Origin: Mycolicibacterium elephantis DSM 44368
GTDB lineage: Bacteria > Actinomycetota > Actinomycetes > Mycobacteriales > Mycobacteriaceae
Direction: 5' to 3'
Assembly (NCBI RefSeq): GCF_004014805.1
Contig: NZ_ATDN01000034.1
Location: 124,001 to 188,000, forward strand
Length of the DNA stretch: 64,000 nucleotides
Part shown: positions 36,814 through 43,586 of the stretch, in pieces
Position numbering within the stretch: the stretch's first letter is position 1
Layout of the letters: each line of letters starts with the position of its first letter
Made by a program: the position numbers and the translations under genes
Notes under the pieces: model-generated
What the model was told of the DNA's origin: nothing
Databases searched by the model: none
The model's input: the letters and a program-made list of their open reading frames with translations, nothing else

Positions 36814-36989
36814 GGCGGCCCGCCAAAGTGATAGCCCGTCGCCAGCTCGGCGATGGCCGCCGCCTCTACCAGGTGGTCTGCCCGCTGTGCGACGGGCGGC
36901 ACTGGCTACCCGTGGCCGCCACCGGGTGCTGCCCGCGCCGACCAGGTCGCTTCTCCCTCCCGGTTGGGGGTGGAAAACATGGCCGATAA
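36810..36989 (+). CDS. Small zinc-ribbon-like protein
   Basis: 59 residues with VVCPLCDGRHWLP...GCCPRRPG, a short Cys4-type metal-binding pattern. Its ATG overlaps the primase stop (ATGA) and its end overlaps the whiB start by 11 bp. Small Cys-rich proteins of this type sit next to replication genes in mycobacteriophages; function unknown. Confidence 0.5.
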   Translation: MRRPAKVIARRQLGDGRRLYQVVCPLCDGRHWLPVAATGCCPRRPGRFSLPVGGGKHGR

Positions 36990-37287
36990 AGGCGGTCCGC
37001 CGTGGGTCGAACTCTTGTCCGCGGTTCTGCGTCGCGCTCCGCGTCTGCCGAAAGCGTTGTGCCGTCGCCAGCCGTATCTGTTCGATGCGGACGACCCAGA
37101 CCCAATCGAACGGGAAAACCAACAGCGCGAAGCGATGCGCCTCTGCAACGCCTGCCCACAGCTCGAGGAATGCCGCGCGTGGGTTGATTCACTGCCGAAG
37201 TCAAGCCGCCCGCATGGTGTTGTCGCGGGGCGTGTGTGGCCACCGCCACCCAAACCCGCTGGGCGCCCGAAGAAGGCAGCACTATGA
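36979..37287 (+). CDS. WhiB-family Fe-S transcription factor encoded by the element
   Basis: 102 residues. Four Cys at 28, 56, 59 and 65 give the WhiB spacing C-x27-C-x2-C-x5-C that binds a [4Fe-4S] cluster (ALCRR, RLCNACPQLEEC). The usual turn motif G-[VI]-W-G-G is replaced by GVVAGRVW, and a basic tail (PKPAGRPKKAAL) supplies DNA contacts. Phage WhiB proteins, such as that of TM4, interfere with host WhiB2 and can cause superinfection exclusion. The ATG at 36979 is within the preceding gene. Confidence 0.85.
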   Translation: MADKGGPPWVELLSAVLRRAPRLPKALCRRQPYLFDADDPDPIERENQQREAMRLCNACPQLEECRAWVDSLPKSSRPHGVVAGRVWPPPPKPAGRPKKAAL

Positions 37288-37649
37288 CGCCGCGCCGGGG
37301 CGAAGCCGTGGTGCAGCTTGATCACGAGCAGTTCCGAGCGGTGCGCTATTGCGTAGCGGAAACAGTGCGGCGCCGCTTGCTATGCGGCGCTCCGGTTCCC
37401 GCATGGCTGCGCAAGCTGCACCAACAGCTCACAAGTTCCGTGTGCGGAACCGATTCCACAGTGCCCCAACAAGAATCAATAGAAGCGATCGACACCGACG
37501 AAGCCGCAAAGATTCTCGGGTGCAGCACCCGCTACATCCGCCGAATCGCCTCCGACCTCGACGGCCAACGTATCGCCGGACGGTGGATCTTCAACCGCGC
37601 CACCGTCACCGAATACGCCGACGCGAAAAGGACACGAACAGATGGCTGA
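37284..37649 (+). CDS. Helix-turn-helix protein, excisionase (MerR/Xis)-like
   Basis: 121 residues. The C-terminal part, AIDTDEAAKILGCSTRYIRRIASDLDGQRIAGRWIFNRATVTEYA, is a winged HTH of the excisionase/MerR type with a wing and a C-terminal helix. The N-terminal half is helical (EQFRAVRYCVAETVRRRLLCG). The ATG overlaps the whiB stop (ATGA). It may be a repressor or the recombination directionality factor; the sequence cannot tell which. Confidence 0.7.
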   Translation: MTPRRGEAVVQLDHEQFRAVRYCVAETVRRRLLCGAPVPAWLRKLHQQLTSSVCGTDSTVPQQESIEAIDTDEAAKILGCSTRYIRRIASDLDGQRIAGRWIFNRATVTEYADAKRTRTDG

Positions 37650-37881
37650 AACCGAGCAGGACACCACAGAGCGCGACCCCGTGATGGTGCTGCTGGACGG
37701 TGTTCGAGAGTTCGCCCGCACCCGCGACGAGCAGGCCGGCCGCGAAGTGCTGCTCGCGATGGTCAAGCAATACCTGGCAGAGCTTTCCGCTGCCGAGCTC
37801 GACGCGCTGCTCGAGGAAGTCCGCGAACCCGCCGAAACGGCCTACCCCGAGTCGTGGCGTCAGCCGAAAGCCCGCGACTAA
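37642..37881 (+). CDS. Small acidic helical protein of unknown function
   Basis: 79 residues, strongly acidic, predicted as two or three helices (VMVLLDGVREFARTRDEQAGREVLLAMVKQYLAEL). It overlaps the preceding HTH gene by 8 bp. No family recognised. Co-translation with the HTH protein suggests a shared regulatory role, which is inference. Confidence 0.5.
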   Translation: MAETEQDTTERDPVMVLLDGVREFARTRDEQAGREVLLAMVKQYLAELSAAELDALLEEVREPAETAYPESWRQPKARD

Positions 37882-37918
37882 CCACCAAACGCCATAACAC
37901 CTGAGAGGACCACCCACA

Positions 37919-38797
37919 ATGGCATTCACCCGCACCGACGCCCGCGTCCTGAACCGCGCAGTCACCACTGCCGGTGGGACACTGCCCGACACCCTGACCA
38001 ATCTGTTGACGGCCGCCGAGGAGATTCACGCCGCCGCCAACAAGCCCGCCGGCGACCCGCTGGCCGGACTAGCTGACGCCGCCGCAGCAGGCAAGGCCAC
38101 CGCCGCCAAGATTCAGTCCGCGTTCGATCTGGCCGGAACACAAGCCGCCCAAGCCGATCACGCTCAGCGCACCCAGCGCGAAGCCGAAAGAGCAGTGATG
38201 TCGCGGTTCCGCAGAGAACTGGTCAACGGCGGCGCAGACCAGATCCTCGACTCGCTGCGCCCGGCATTCGATGAACACATCGCCGGTATCGCCGCCATCG
38301 CCGAGAACATCGACATTCACGGCCACACACCTGAGTCGTTCCTCAACATCGCCACCCCGAAGACGCTGGCACTGTGGCAGTCCATCGGCACCCACGTCGA
38401 CGCCCTCGACCGTATCGCCGCGGTCACCGACCTACTCGCGCACAACAGCGAAGCCCGCGTGATCCCGCGACCCGATGGCGGCACGCGACTGACCACCCGC
38501 CTCACCGCGTTGCGTGGCCGCGCCCTCTACTGCGGCAGCGACCAACTCGCCGTAGATGACGCACACAACATCTGGCGCACCAACGGCCCACACCGACGCT
38601 CAGCCTGGTTCAAGCTCTACAGCAGCGCCGAACTACGCACCGTCGCCGAGGCCACCGAACGCCTCCGCACCTGGTGCGAAACGACATGGGACGCATTCGA
38701 GGACGCCCGCGCATCCCGACACACCACGGTCGACGGCGAGCTTGTCCCAGACCCGCCTCAGCCCAACCCGTTCCGCCGCGTTGAGGAGACCGTGTGA
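37919..38797 (+). CDS. Element protein of unknown function, 292 residues
   Basis: A soluble, Ala-rich, largely helical protein with coiled-coil-like stretches (about 40-100) and a mixed C-terminal half (RLTALRGRALYCGSDQLAVDDAHNIW). No catalytic motif is recognised. ATG 37919 follows GAGAGGACC. Its position between regulatory genes and the HNH/terminase block is where actinophages carry small early genes; scaffold-like or nucleoid-like roles are guesses. The stop overlaps the next GTG by 4 bp. Confidence 0.6.
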   Translation: MAFTRTDARVLNRAVTTAGGTLPDTLTNLLTAAEEIHAAANKPAGDPLAGLADAAAAGKATAAKIQSAFDLAGTQAAQADHAQRTQREAERAVMSRFRRELVNGGADQILDSLRPAFDEHIAGIAAIAENIDIHGHTPESFLNIATPKTLALWQSIGTHVDALDRIAAVTDLLAHNSEARVIPRPDGGTRLTTRLTALRGRALYCGSDQLAVDDAHNIWRTNGPHRRSAWFKLYSSAELRTVAEATERLRTWCETTWDAFEDARASRHTTVDGELVPDPPQPNPFRRVEETV

Positions 38798-38931
38798 CCA
38801 ACCAACCTGATGCCACCGACCAAGACGAGCAGCCCACACCCACGGTGGCCAACCTCAAAAGCGGAGCAGCCACCGACGACCAAGGCCGCCACCGCCAACC
38901 CCTCTACCCCGAGCACTGGACACGACGATGA
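38794..38931 (+). CDS. Short 45-residue coupled ORF
   Basis: A 45-codon frame starting at a GTG that overlaps the previous stop (GTGA) and beginning TNQPDATDQDEQPTPTVANL. It is polar and disordered-looking. The coupling and codon use (third position C/G) support translation, but no homologue is known to me. Confidence 0.4.
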   Translation: MTNQPDATDQDEQPTPTVANLKSGAATDDQGRHRQPLYPEHWTRR

Positions 38932-39081
38932 ACTTCGCCGCGCGGTGATTCCTCCTGGGCCGCCGCGCGGGCGAGCCGACGCGCTGCAGGTGGTCCTCGC
39001 GCGTCACGCCCCGAGCCCGACACACGCGCGTCTTGCTTGCGCGCTCTCGGGCTCGGGGCACCACCGACAGGAACACACACG
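38932..39081 (+). ncRNA. Non-coding, highly structured 150-bp stretch before the HNH gene
   Basis: No gene fits this stretch. At 39008-39020 and 39047-39059, arms GCCCCGAGCCCGA and TCGGGCTCGGGGC pair perfectly over 13 bp, with a further GCGCG/CGCGC stem nested in the 26-nt loop. A GCCGCGCGG motif is repeated at about 38938 and 38962. It could be a structured RNA, a terminator for the early block, or DNA used for packaging or replication. Type assigned for lack of a better label. Confidence 0.4.
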
Positions 39082-39498
39082 ATGAACCCACGACCACGCC
39101 GCGAGAACGACGCTCGACGCAAACGTATCCGCGCCACACTCCGACGCGAGGCCAGACCGTGCCACCTCTGCGGCGGCGACATCGACTACCAAGCCCACCA
39201 CCTCGACCCACTGAGCTTTCAAGTCGACCACCTCTGGCAAGTCGCCAACGGCGGCCCCGAACACGACCCCGACAACGTCGCCAGCGCACACAGAGCCTGT
39301 AACCGGCTGCGCTCCGACCGCATCGACGCCATCGCCATCGCCACCGCCGCCCGCTACGGCGTCACCCTCAAGCCCGACAATCCGCGCACACCAACCAACA
39401 CGCCACGCTGCCCCCAAGGCGTGCCCTGCCCGCGCTGCAACGGCACCCACAACCCACGCCCCGGCGTCAGCTTCATCACCAACCGGAAGTGGTGGTGA
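39082..39498 (+). CDS. HNH endonuclease
   Basis: 138 residues. Zinc-ribbon Cys pairs (CHLC at 27-30 and a later HRAC) frame the HNH core: VDHLWQVANGGPEHDPDNVASAHRACNRLR, with the catalytic His50 after Asp49, Asn65 and His70. Phage HNH proteins next to terminase genes help genome cleavage at cos sites. The ATG at 39082 is chosen because residues before it come from the structured non-coding stretch. The 87 bp between this gene and the small terminase could contain cos. Confidence 0.85.
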   Translation: MNPRPRRENDARRKRIRATLRREARPCHLCGGDIDYQAHHLDPLSFQVDHLWQVANGGPEHDPDNVASAHRACNRLRSDRIDAIAIATAARYGVTLKPDNPRTPTNTPRCPQGVPCPRCNGTHNPRPGVSFITNRKWW

Positions 39499-39585
39499 CC
39501 TCGATGAACACCAGGGTGGGGATGCACTCAGATCGGGCGCGTCACGTTCCACCTCTCGTCATAGGGATAAATCTGGAGGGTCGAA

Positions 39586-39813
39586 ATGGCGCAGCCTGAC
39601 AACGCGGCTTCTGACGGCGATAGGGCACGTCTGGAGGCGCTTCGCGACCGCCTCGAAGAAGTCTTGAATGATCCGCAGACCACGCCGCGTGACCTTGCGG
39701 CGGTGTCGCGTGAGTACCGGCAGACAGTGGCGGCGCTGGCGTCGCTGACACCCGTACAGGGCACGTCGAAGCTCGATGAGATCGCGGCACGGCGTCGGAA
39801 GCGGGGCGCCTGA
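39586..39813 (+). CDS. Terminase small subunit-like protein
   Basis: 75 residues, helical: RARLEALRDRLEEVLNDPQTTPRDLAAVSREYRQTVAAL, ending in basic RRRKRGA. This pattern is common for short actinophage proteins that lie immediately before the large terminase and are annotated as small terminase subunits. It is 2 bp from the large subunit gene. Good Shine-Dalgarno (GGAGGG) upstream. The role is mainly inferred from position. Confidence 0.6.
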   Translation: MAQPDNAASDGDRARLEALRDRLEEVLNDPQTTPRDLAAVSREYRQTVAALASLTPVQGTSKLDEIAARRRKRGA

Positions 39814-39815
39814 AA

Positions 39816-41219
39816 GTGTCTGCTGCCACCGTCACGACCGAGCCGACGTTCTCGCGGGTGCCCGCCGGGGACGAGGCAACCGGGCAGGATTGCATCGACC
39901 TGGCCACCGGCTACGGGGTGCCGCTGGATGAGTGGCAGGCCGACATCATTCGCGGGGTGCTGCGCGAAACCGATGGCGGCTGGTCGGCGTCGCAGGCCGG
40001 TCTGGTGGTGTCGCGGCAGAACGGTAAAGGGCAAATCCTGATCGCGCTGGAGTTGTTCGGATTGTTCGAACTCGGCGAGCAGATCTTGCACACTGCGCAT
40101 TCGGTGCGGACCTCAAGTGATGCGTTTCGCCGACTGTGGAACGTGATCCAGTCGCACCCCGATCTTGCGGGCCGGGTGCGACGGCACTCGCAGATGATCG
40201 GCGCGGAATACGTCGAACTGGACTCTGGTGCGCGGATCTCGTTTTCCACGCGCTCGGCCTCGGTGGGTCGCGGGCTGTCGCTGGATCGTCTCATCGTTGA
40301 CGAGGCCGAGGACTTGCCGGCCGCCGAGGTGGGTGCGCTGGCGCCGACGGTGTTCTCACGCCCTAGAGCGCAGTCGATCTATTTCGGTACCGCGCCGGGA
40401 GTGACACATGACGCCGCAGCGTTCGGTGCGATGCGAGCCACCGCCCACAGCGGCCTCAACCCGCGGCTGGCGTGGTGGGAATGGTGCGCCGACTGGGGCC
40501 ACGACGTTGACGACCAGGCTATGTGGGTGCGGGTCAATCCCGCTGTCGCGGCGGGACGCATCCCGCTGCAGGCCATCATTGATGACCGGGCGATTCTGCC
40601 CGTCGAGCAGTTTCAGGCTGAGCGGCTGTCGATGTGGCCGCCCACCACCGCGCGGCATGTTCCGATCATCACGGAATCGGCGTGGGAGAAGCTGCGCGCC
40701 GATAGCCCGGGTTTAGATGTGTCGCCGGATGCGTTCGGTGTCGACATGTCGCACTCGCTACACATTTCGGTGGTCGCGTGCTGGATGGTCGATGACCGGG
40801 CGCACGTCGAGGAATTATGGGCCGGAACCGATGTCGCTAGCGCCGTGGAGTGGATCGTCGCCGCAGCGACCGATACCTGCGAGGTAGTCATTGACGACTA
40901 CTCACCGGCGGCGCAGTTGATTCCCGAGCTGAAGCCACGGCGAATCGAGTTGCGCCGCACCAACGCCCGTGACATGGCCAAGGGCTGCCTGCTGTTCGAA
41001 ACCCGCATGAACGCAGGGACCCTAACCCACCGCGGGCAGCAGTCGTTGACCAATGCGGTGATGGGAGCCCAGAAACGGCCGATCGGCGACGCTGGCGGCT
41101 GGGGGTGGGACCGCCGCGATTCCTCGGTGGCAATCCATCAGGTAGTGGCGGCCACCCTCGCGCTGCTCGGCGCGACCTGGGCCGGCGACAAACCCACCGG
41201 CGAAGCATTCTTCCTATGA
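39816..41219 (+). CDS. Terminase large subunit
   Basis: 467 residues. ATPase domain: Walker A-like SRQNGKGQ (66-73), Walker B LIVDEAEDL (about 159-167), and coupling motif FGTAPG. Nuclease domain: Asp in AFGVDMSHSLHISVVACW, EVVIDDYSPA, and a late Asp (GGWGWDRRDSSVA). Both engines of DNA packaging look intact. The full length for this actinophage type is kept. The next frame begins at ATGA on its stop but soon fails, so the structural genes that normally follow are missing. Confidence 0.92.
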   Translation: MSAATVTTEPTFSRVPAGDEATGQDCIDLATGYGVPLDEWQADIIRGVLRETDGGWSASQAGLVVSRQNGKGQILIALELFGLFELGEQILHTAHSVRTSSDAFRRLWNVIQSHPDLAGRVRRHSQMIGAEYVELDSGARISFSTRSASVGRGLSLDRLIVDEAEDLPAAEVGALAPTVFSRPRAQSIYFGTAPGVTHDAAAFGAMRATAHSGLNPRLAWWEWCADWGHDVDDQAMWVRVNPAVAAGRIPLQAIIDDRAILPVEQFQAERLSMWPPTTARHVPIITESAWEKLRADSPGLDVSPDAFGVDMSHSLHISVVACWMVDDRAHVEELWAGTDVASAVEWIVAAATDTCEVVIDDYSPAAQLIPELKPRRIELRRTNARDMAKGCLLFETRMNAGTLTHRGQQSLTNAVMGAQKRPIGDAGGWGWDRRDSSVAIHQVVAATLALLGATWAGDKPTGEAFFL

Positions 41220-41386
41220 CACAGATCAGAGCGGGTGGATCACCTCGCGGCCGCCTGGGCTGGCGTGTTACCAAAGGCGCGCCCGCGCGGTTGGCCGTTG
41301 ACATGTGTGGGCACCGAGGAACGGCTAGGCGTAATTCGTCATTTCGGTTCTGGCGATGTCTCGGAGTTAGGGTCATCACGCATTAA
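41216..41386 (+). pseudogene. Possible truncated gene coupled to the terminase stop
   Basis: ATGA coupling at 41216 opens a 56-codon frame whose first 25 residues (TQIRAGGSPRGRLGWRVTKG) look protein-like and whose remainder does not. It runs into the 3' end of the opposing SecB-like gene. In related phages a portal gene starts here, so this may be the stub of a lost portal gene; portal motifs are not visible, so this is a guess from position. Confidence 0.35.
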
Positions 41387-41830
41387 TACGTCCCACTGGC
41401 CCGTAGGGGCCAGCAACATGGGTGACTGCGGGTCAAGCTGTATGGACGTCGTGTGCAGCGACTGTCGTAAGAATGGAAACAGATCGTTGGCGGCGTGGTT
41501 CGCAATCCCGGAGCGGTAGTCGTCCGGTATCCGGGCAAGAATCCCGTCTGTATCGTCCTTCGATAGGAGTGCGGGCGATTTCGGGTCTATTTCGTAGAGC
41601 CCTTGCATGCTGATTTCGATTCCAATCAACTTGTGCGTGAATGTGGCTGTCAATTCAACGACGAGGTTCCCGTCGTCAAGGCTTTTGAGTTTCACGTTGC
41701 CACTGTCGTTTTTCGCCCATTCTGGCTGTTCGCGGTCCCTACCCCATGCGAGAGCGTTGATGCGAACAGTCCTGACGTCTCGAAGTCGAAAGGCGATGCC
41801 GCCGGACAGCGGCGGTTTAGACTCGCCCAC
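41339..41830 (-). CDS. SecB-like chaperone of a toxin-antitoxin-chaperone (TAC) module
   Basis: 163 residues (GTG 41830). The central beta-sheet (NLVVELTATFTHKLIGIEIS, GLYEID) and the C-terminal helix region (IANHAANDLFPFLRQSLHT, then IQLDPQSPMLLAP) follow the SecB fold, where ILFPYARE and FPQLNLAPVNF occupy the same places. In TAC modules such as Rv1955-Rv1957 of M. tuberculosis, the SecB-like protein binds and stabilises the antitoxin. The gene overlaps the antitoxin by 14 bp, so the two are made together. It is the last gene of the three-gene operon. GC content is lower than in the neighbouring phage genes. Confidence 0.82.
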   Translation of the reverse strand: MGESKPPLSGGIAFRLRDVRTVRINALAWGRDREQPEWAKNDSGNVKLKSLDDGNLVVELTATFTHKLIGIEISMQGLYEIDPKSPALLSKDDTDGILARIPDDYRSGIANHAANDLFPFLRQSLHTTSIQLDPQSPMLLAPTGQWDVLMRDDPNSETSPEPK

Positions 41831-42284
41831 GGCTCACCACATCCGGCATCCATGGAAAGGATGCTTCGTCTTCGTGGACCGTACTAATTCCCTCCCACCT
41901 CGAAATGAAGTCGGACTCCGACTCTGCCGACGGCCTGATGCTTAGAATCACGTTCGCTAGCTGGGGCATTGCAATCGTCACATCCCAGCGGGGTTCTGCC
42001 GTCCGAGAACCGGCGAACTCCGTTACGCGGTGTTCGATGAGCGCACCGACAGCTCGCGCATATCGCCGCACCGTCGACAATCGAGGGTCGGAGTCGAGTC
42101 GCTCGAAGCGGCTTACGGCGCTCTTATCCCGGCCGATTACCTTGGCGACGTCTTCTTGTGTCAGACCCAACTCCTGGCGAAGCCGGACGAGATCAGCAAG
42201 CATCTCGAGATCGTTATGGGCGAGAGCCTTGGCGTTGCGCTCCTCGTGGGTCAGGTCATCTGGATTGAACGGATCATTCGACAT
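41817..42284 (-). CDS. Xre/HigA-type antitoxin with C-terminal chaperone-addiction-like extension
   Basis: 155 residues from ATG 42284 (GGAGAGG 8 bp upstream). Residues 29-85 are an HTH_XRE domain (LVRLRQELGLTQEDVAKVIGRDKSAVSRFER). The 70-residue extension after it (WDVTIAMPQLANVILSIRPS, ending SFPWMPDVVSRGRV) is hydrophobic in places and resembles in position the chaperone addiction domain of TAC antitoxins, which misfolds unless SecB binds. A perfect palindrome lies between this gene and the toxin gene and is the likely auto-operator. Order toxin-antitoxin-chaperone matches HigBA-type TAC. Confidence 0.82.
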   Translation of the reverse strand: MSNDPFNPDDLTHEERNAKALAHNDLEMLADLVRLRQELGLTQEDVAKVIGRDKSAVSRFERLDSDPRLSTVRRYARAVGALIEHRVTEFAGSRTAEPRWDVTIAMPQLANVILSIRPSAESESDFISRWEGISTVHEDEASFPWMPDVVSRGRV

Positions 42285-42307
42285 GGGTCGGCCTCTCCAT
42301 CCCAATA

Positions 42308-42327
42308 TGTTGCGGTATTCCGCAACA
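42308..42327. promoter_or_regulatory. Palindromic operator upstream of the antitoxin
   Basis: TGTTGCGG-TATT-CCGCAACA is a perfect inverted repeat with 8-bp arms in the 48-bp gap between toxin stop and antitoxin start. It is the expected binding site of the antitoxin HTH and implies a second, antitoxin-only promoter. A half site TTGCGG also occurs upstream of the toxin (minus strand, 42908-42903). Confidence 0.7.
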
Positions 42328-42332
42328 ACAGT

Positions 42333-42698
42333 CTAGGCGCCGCTGGTCATGCCCCGGGCTTTCAACCACTTCATGAACCGGTCGCGAGCCTTCCGAATAT
42401 CGCTATCTTGTGCCCTTGACGTGGCAAAACGTAGGGAAAATGTCCGTTTGCCGGTGACCGAGACCCCGGCGGCGAGGTTATCTTGCTGATCGGGCTCTCC
42501 GTAGTACATCCGATACATCTGCCGGCCATCGGCACCGCGCGACTTCAATTCACCCATCACGTGCTGAGAGGGAACACGTAGCGGCGATTTATGGTGCCCG
42601 ATCAAGAGCCCGCCGGGGTCTTTCGACATGTCGATGAGTTCCGACAGGAACGACCAGGCGTCGAGATCGTCTACTCGGAGATTAGACAGCTCGTCCAC
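42333..42698 (-). CDS. RelE/HigB-like toxin of the TAC module
   Basis: 121 residues from GTG 42698. The second half (VMGELKSRGADGRQMYRMYY, then TFSLRFATSRAQDSDIRKARDRFMKWL) has the order of elements of the RelE/HigB/ParE superfamily: a basic loop, Tyr/Arg-rich strands, then the closing helix with Asp/Lys. Such toxins are mostly ribosome-dependent mRNA endonucleases; the target here is unknown. A better translation signal lies upstream: AGGAGG (42799-42794) 5 bp before an in-frame CTG at 42788, which would add 30 residues with five Cys. The gene precedes the antitoxin, as in HigBA pairs. Confidence 0.7.
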   Translation of the reverse strand: MDELSNLRVDDLDAWSFLSELIDMSKDPGGLLIGHHKSPLRVPSQHVMGELKSRGADGRQMYRMYYGEPDQQDNLAAGVSVTGKRTFSLRFATSRAQDSDIRKARDRFMKWLKARGMTSGA

Positions 42699-42965
42699 GC
42701 ACTCGTCGGTGTAATCCCATTCGCAGTTCCCCCGACGTAGACGGCAACCGCCGGCGGCGCACTGGGGGCAATCATCGTCGGGCGGCAGTCAGTCCTCCTG
42801 ATGGTGTGGATGGTTACCCACTCATCGAGTAGTCCATCGAAGTTGACGGGCCTTGGGCTCACGCCATTCTCGCTAATTGCAACGCAGACCGTGGACAATA
42901 ACCCGCAATTCATCTGTCCTCGCGCGTCACGCATCACGCGCATACGTGCCGCGTCCTATACCAAT
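42699..42965 (-). other. Upstream region of the TAC operon
   Basis: No confident gene is seen. It should hold the operon promoter. On the minus strand it contains TTGCGGG (42908-42902), a half copy of the antitoxin operator, and a strong AGGAGG at 42799-42794 that points to an in-frame CTG start for the toxin. A 90-codon open frame on the same strand (42943-42671) has unconvincing composition. Confidence 0.45.
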
Positions 42966-42997
42966 AAAACGGCCACCGAGCTGTAGCCCGGTGGCCG
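42966..42997 (-). terminator. Intrinsic terminator of the leftward small-gene operon
   Basis: Arms CGGCCACCG (42970-42978) and CGGTGGCCG (42989-42997) pair perfectly around a 10-nt loop; on the minus strand the hairpin is followed by TTTTATT. This is a classical rho-independent terminator, 15 bp after the last gene of the 43012-43927 operon, and it insulates the TAC operon from it. Confidence 0.85.
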
Positions 42998-43011
42998 CCG
43001 TGCGGCACGCG

Positions 43012-43224
43012 CTATGAGCGCAGCAGTTGCAGAGGGCTCCGAAGGGTGTCCGTGGTCGTGGACGCCCCTGGACCCGGCGGTAGGGGAGTGCACGCGATCT
43101 TGCGCCCGTAGGCCGTGCCCAGGATGGTTACCAGTTGGGCGACTTCCTCGGGAAGCAGGTCATCGAACTCAAGGCAGCCGAGAAGGTCTTGTACTTGCCA
43201 GCAGTGGTACATGTACAGGCTCAT
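43012..43224 (-). CDS. Small element protein of unknown function
   Basis: 70 residues, with LPEEVAQLVTILGTAYGRKIA in the middle and a Pro/Gly/Thr-rich end. The ATG overlaps the stop of the preceding gene (ATGA). Last of three co-translated small genes; resembles short accessory proteins of actinophages. No function assigned. Confidence 0.55.
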   Translation of the reverse strand: MSLYMYHCWQVQDLLGCLEFDDLLPEEVAQLVTILGTAYGRKIACTPLPPGPGASTTTDTLRSPLQLLRS

Positions 43225-43586
43225 CGGGTCTCCTCGATTGTCTCTGCAGCCCTCACCAGCTCCGCTGCGAGCTTCCTTGCCTCAGCGGCCGTCAGGTGAA
43301 CGCCGACGTCGATGCCGCCCTGCACCAGATCGGCGTGCAGATACACCTGTAGGGCCGCGTCGCCACCCGGCCGATGCGCCGCCACCCCAAGCCGAGACGG
43401 ATACGGGCCACCCAACACGTCCACGCCCACTGGCTCCAGCTCCAGCTCCAGGTAGTCGCTCTCGCTCCAACATGACTGATCGTCACGGTGGAAACAGTTC
43501 GGGTGCCCGTCGCCGTACTCGCACCACGGCGCGCAGACAATCGGCGGGACCAGTTCGAATCTCGGCACTAGCCGCAGCGTGGTCAT
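43221..43586 (-). CDS. DUF6907-like protein
   Basis: 121 residues. The N-terminal CAPWCEYGDGHPNCFHRDDQSCW is a Cys/His-rich motif of the type found in DUF6907 proteins of actinobacteria and their phages. The C-terminal VGVHLTAAEARKLAAELVRAAETIEE is the usual closing helix. Function unknown. It overlaps both neighbours by 4 bp. Confidence 0.65.
   Translation of the reverse strand: MTTLRLVPRFELVPPIVCAPWCEYGDGHPNCFHRDDQSCWSESDYLELELEPVGVDVLGGPYPSRLGVAAHRPGGDAALQVYLHADLVQGGIDVGVHLTAAEARKLAAELVRAAETIEETR

Noticed and set aside
42671-42943. 90-codon minus-strand frame upstream of the toxin
   Set aside because: It overlaps the toxin in another frame, has no good ribosome-binding site, and its last third is unlike protein; the region is better explained as promoter plus a toxin extension.
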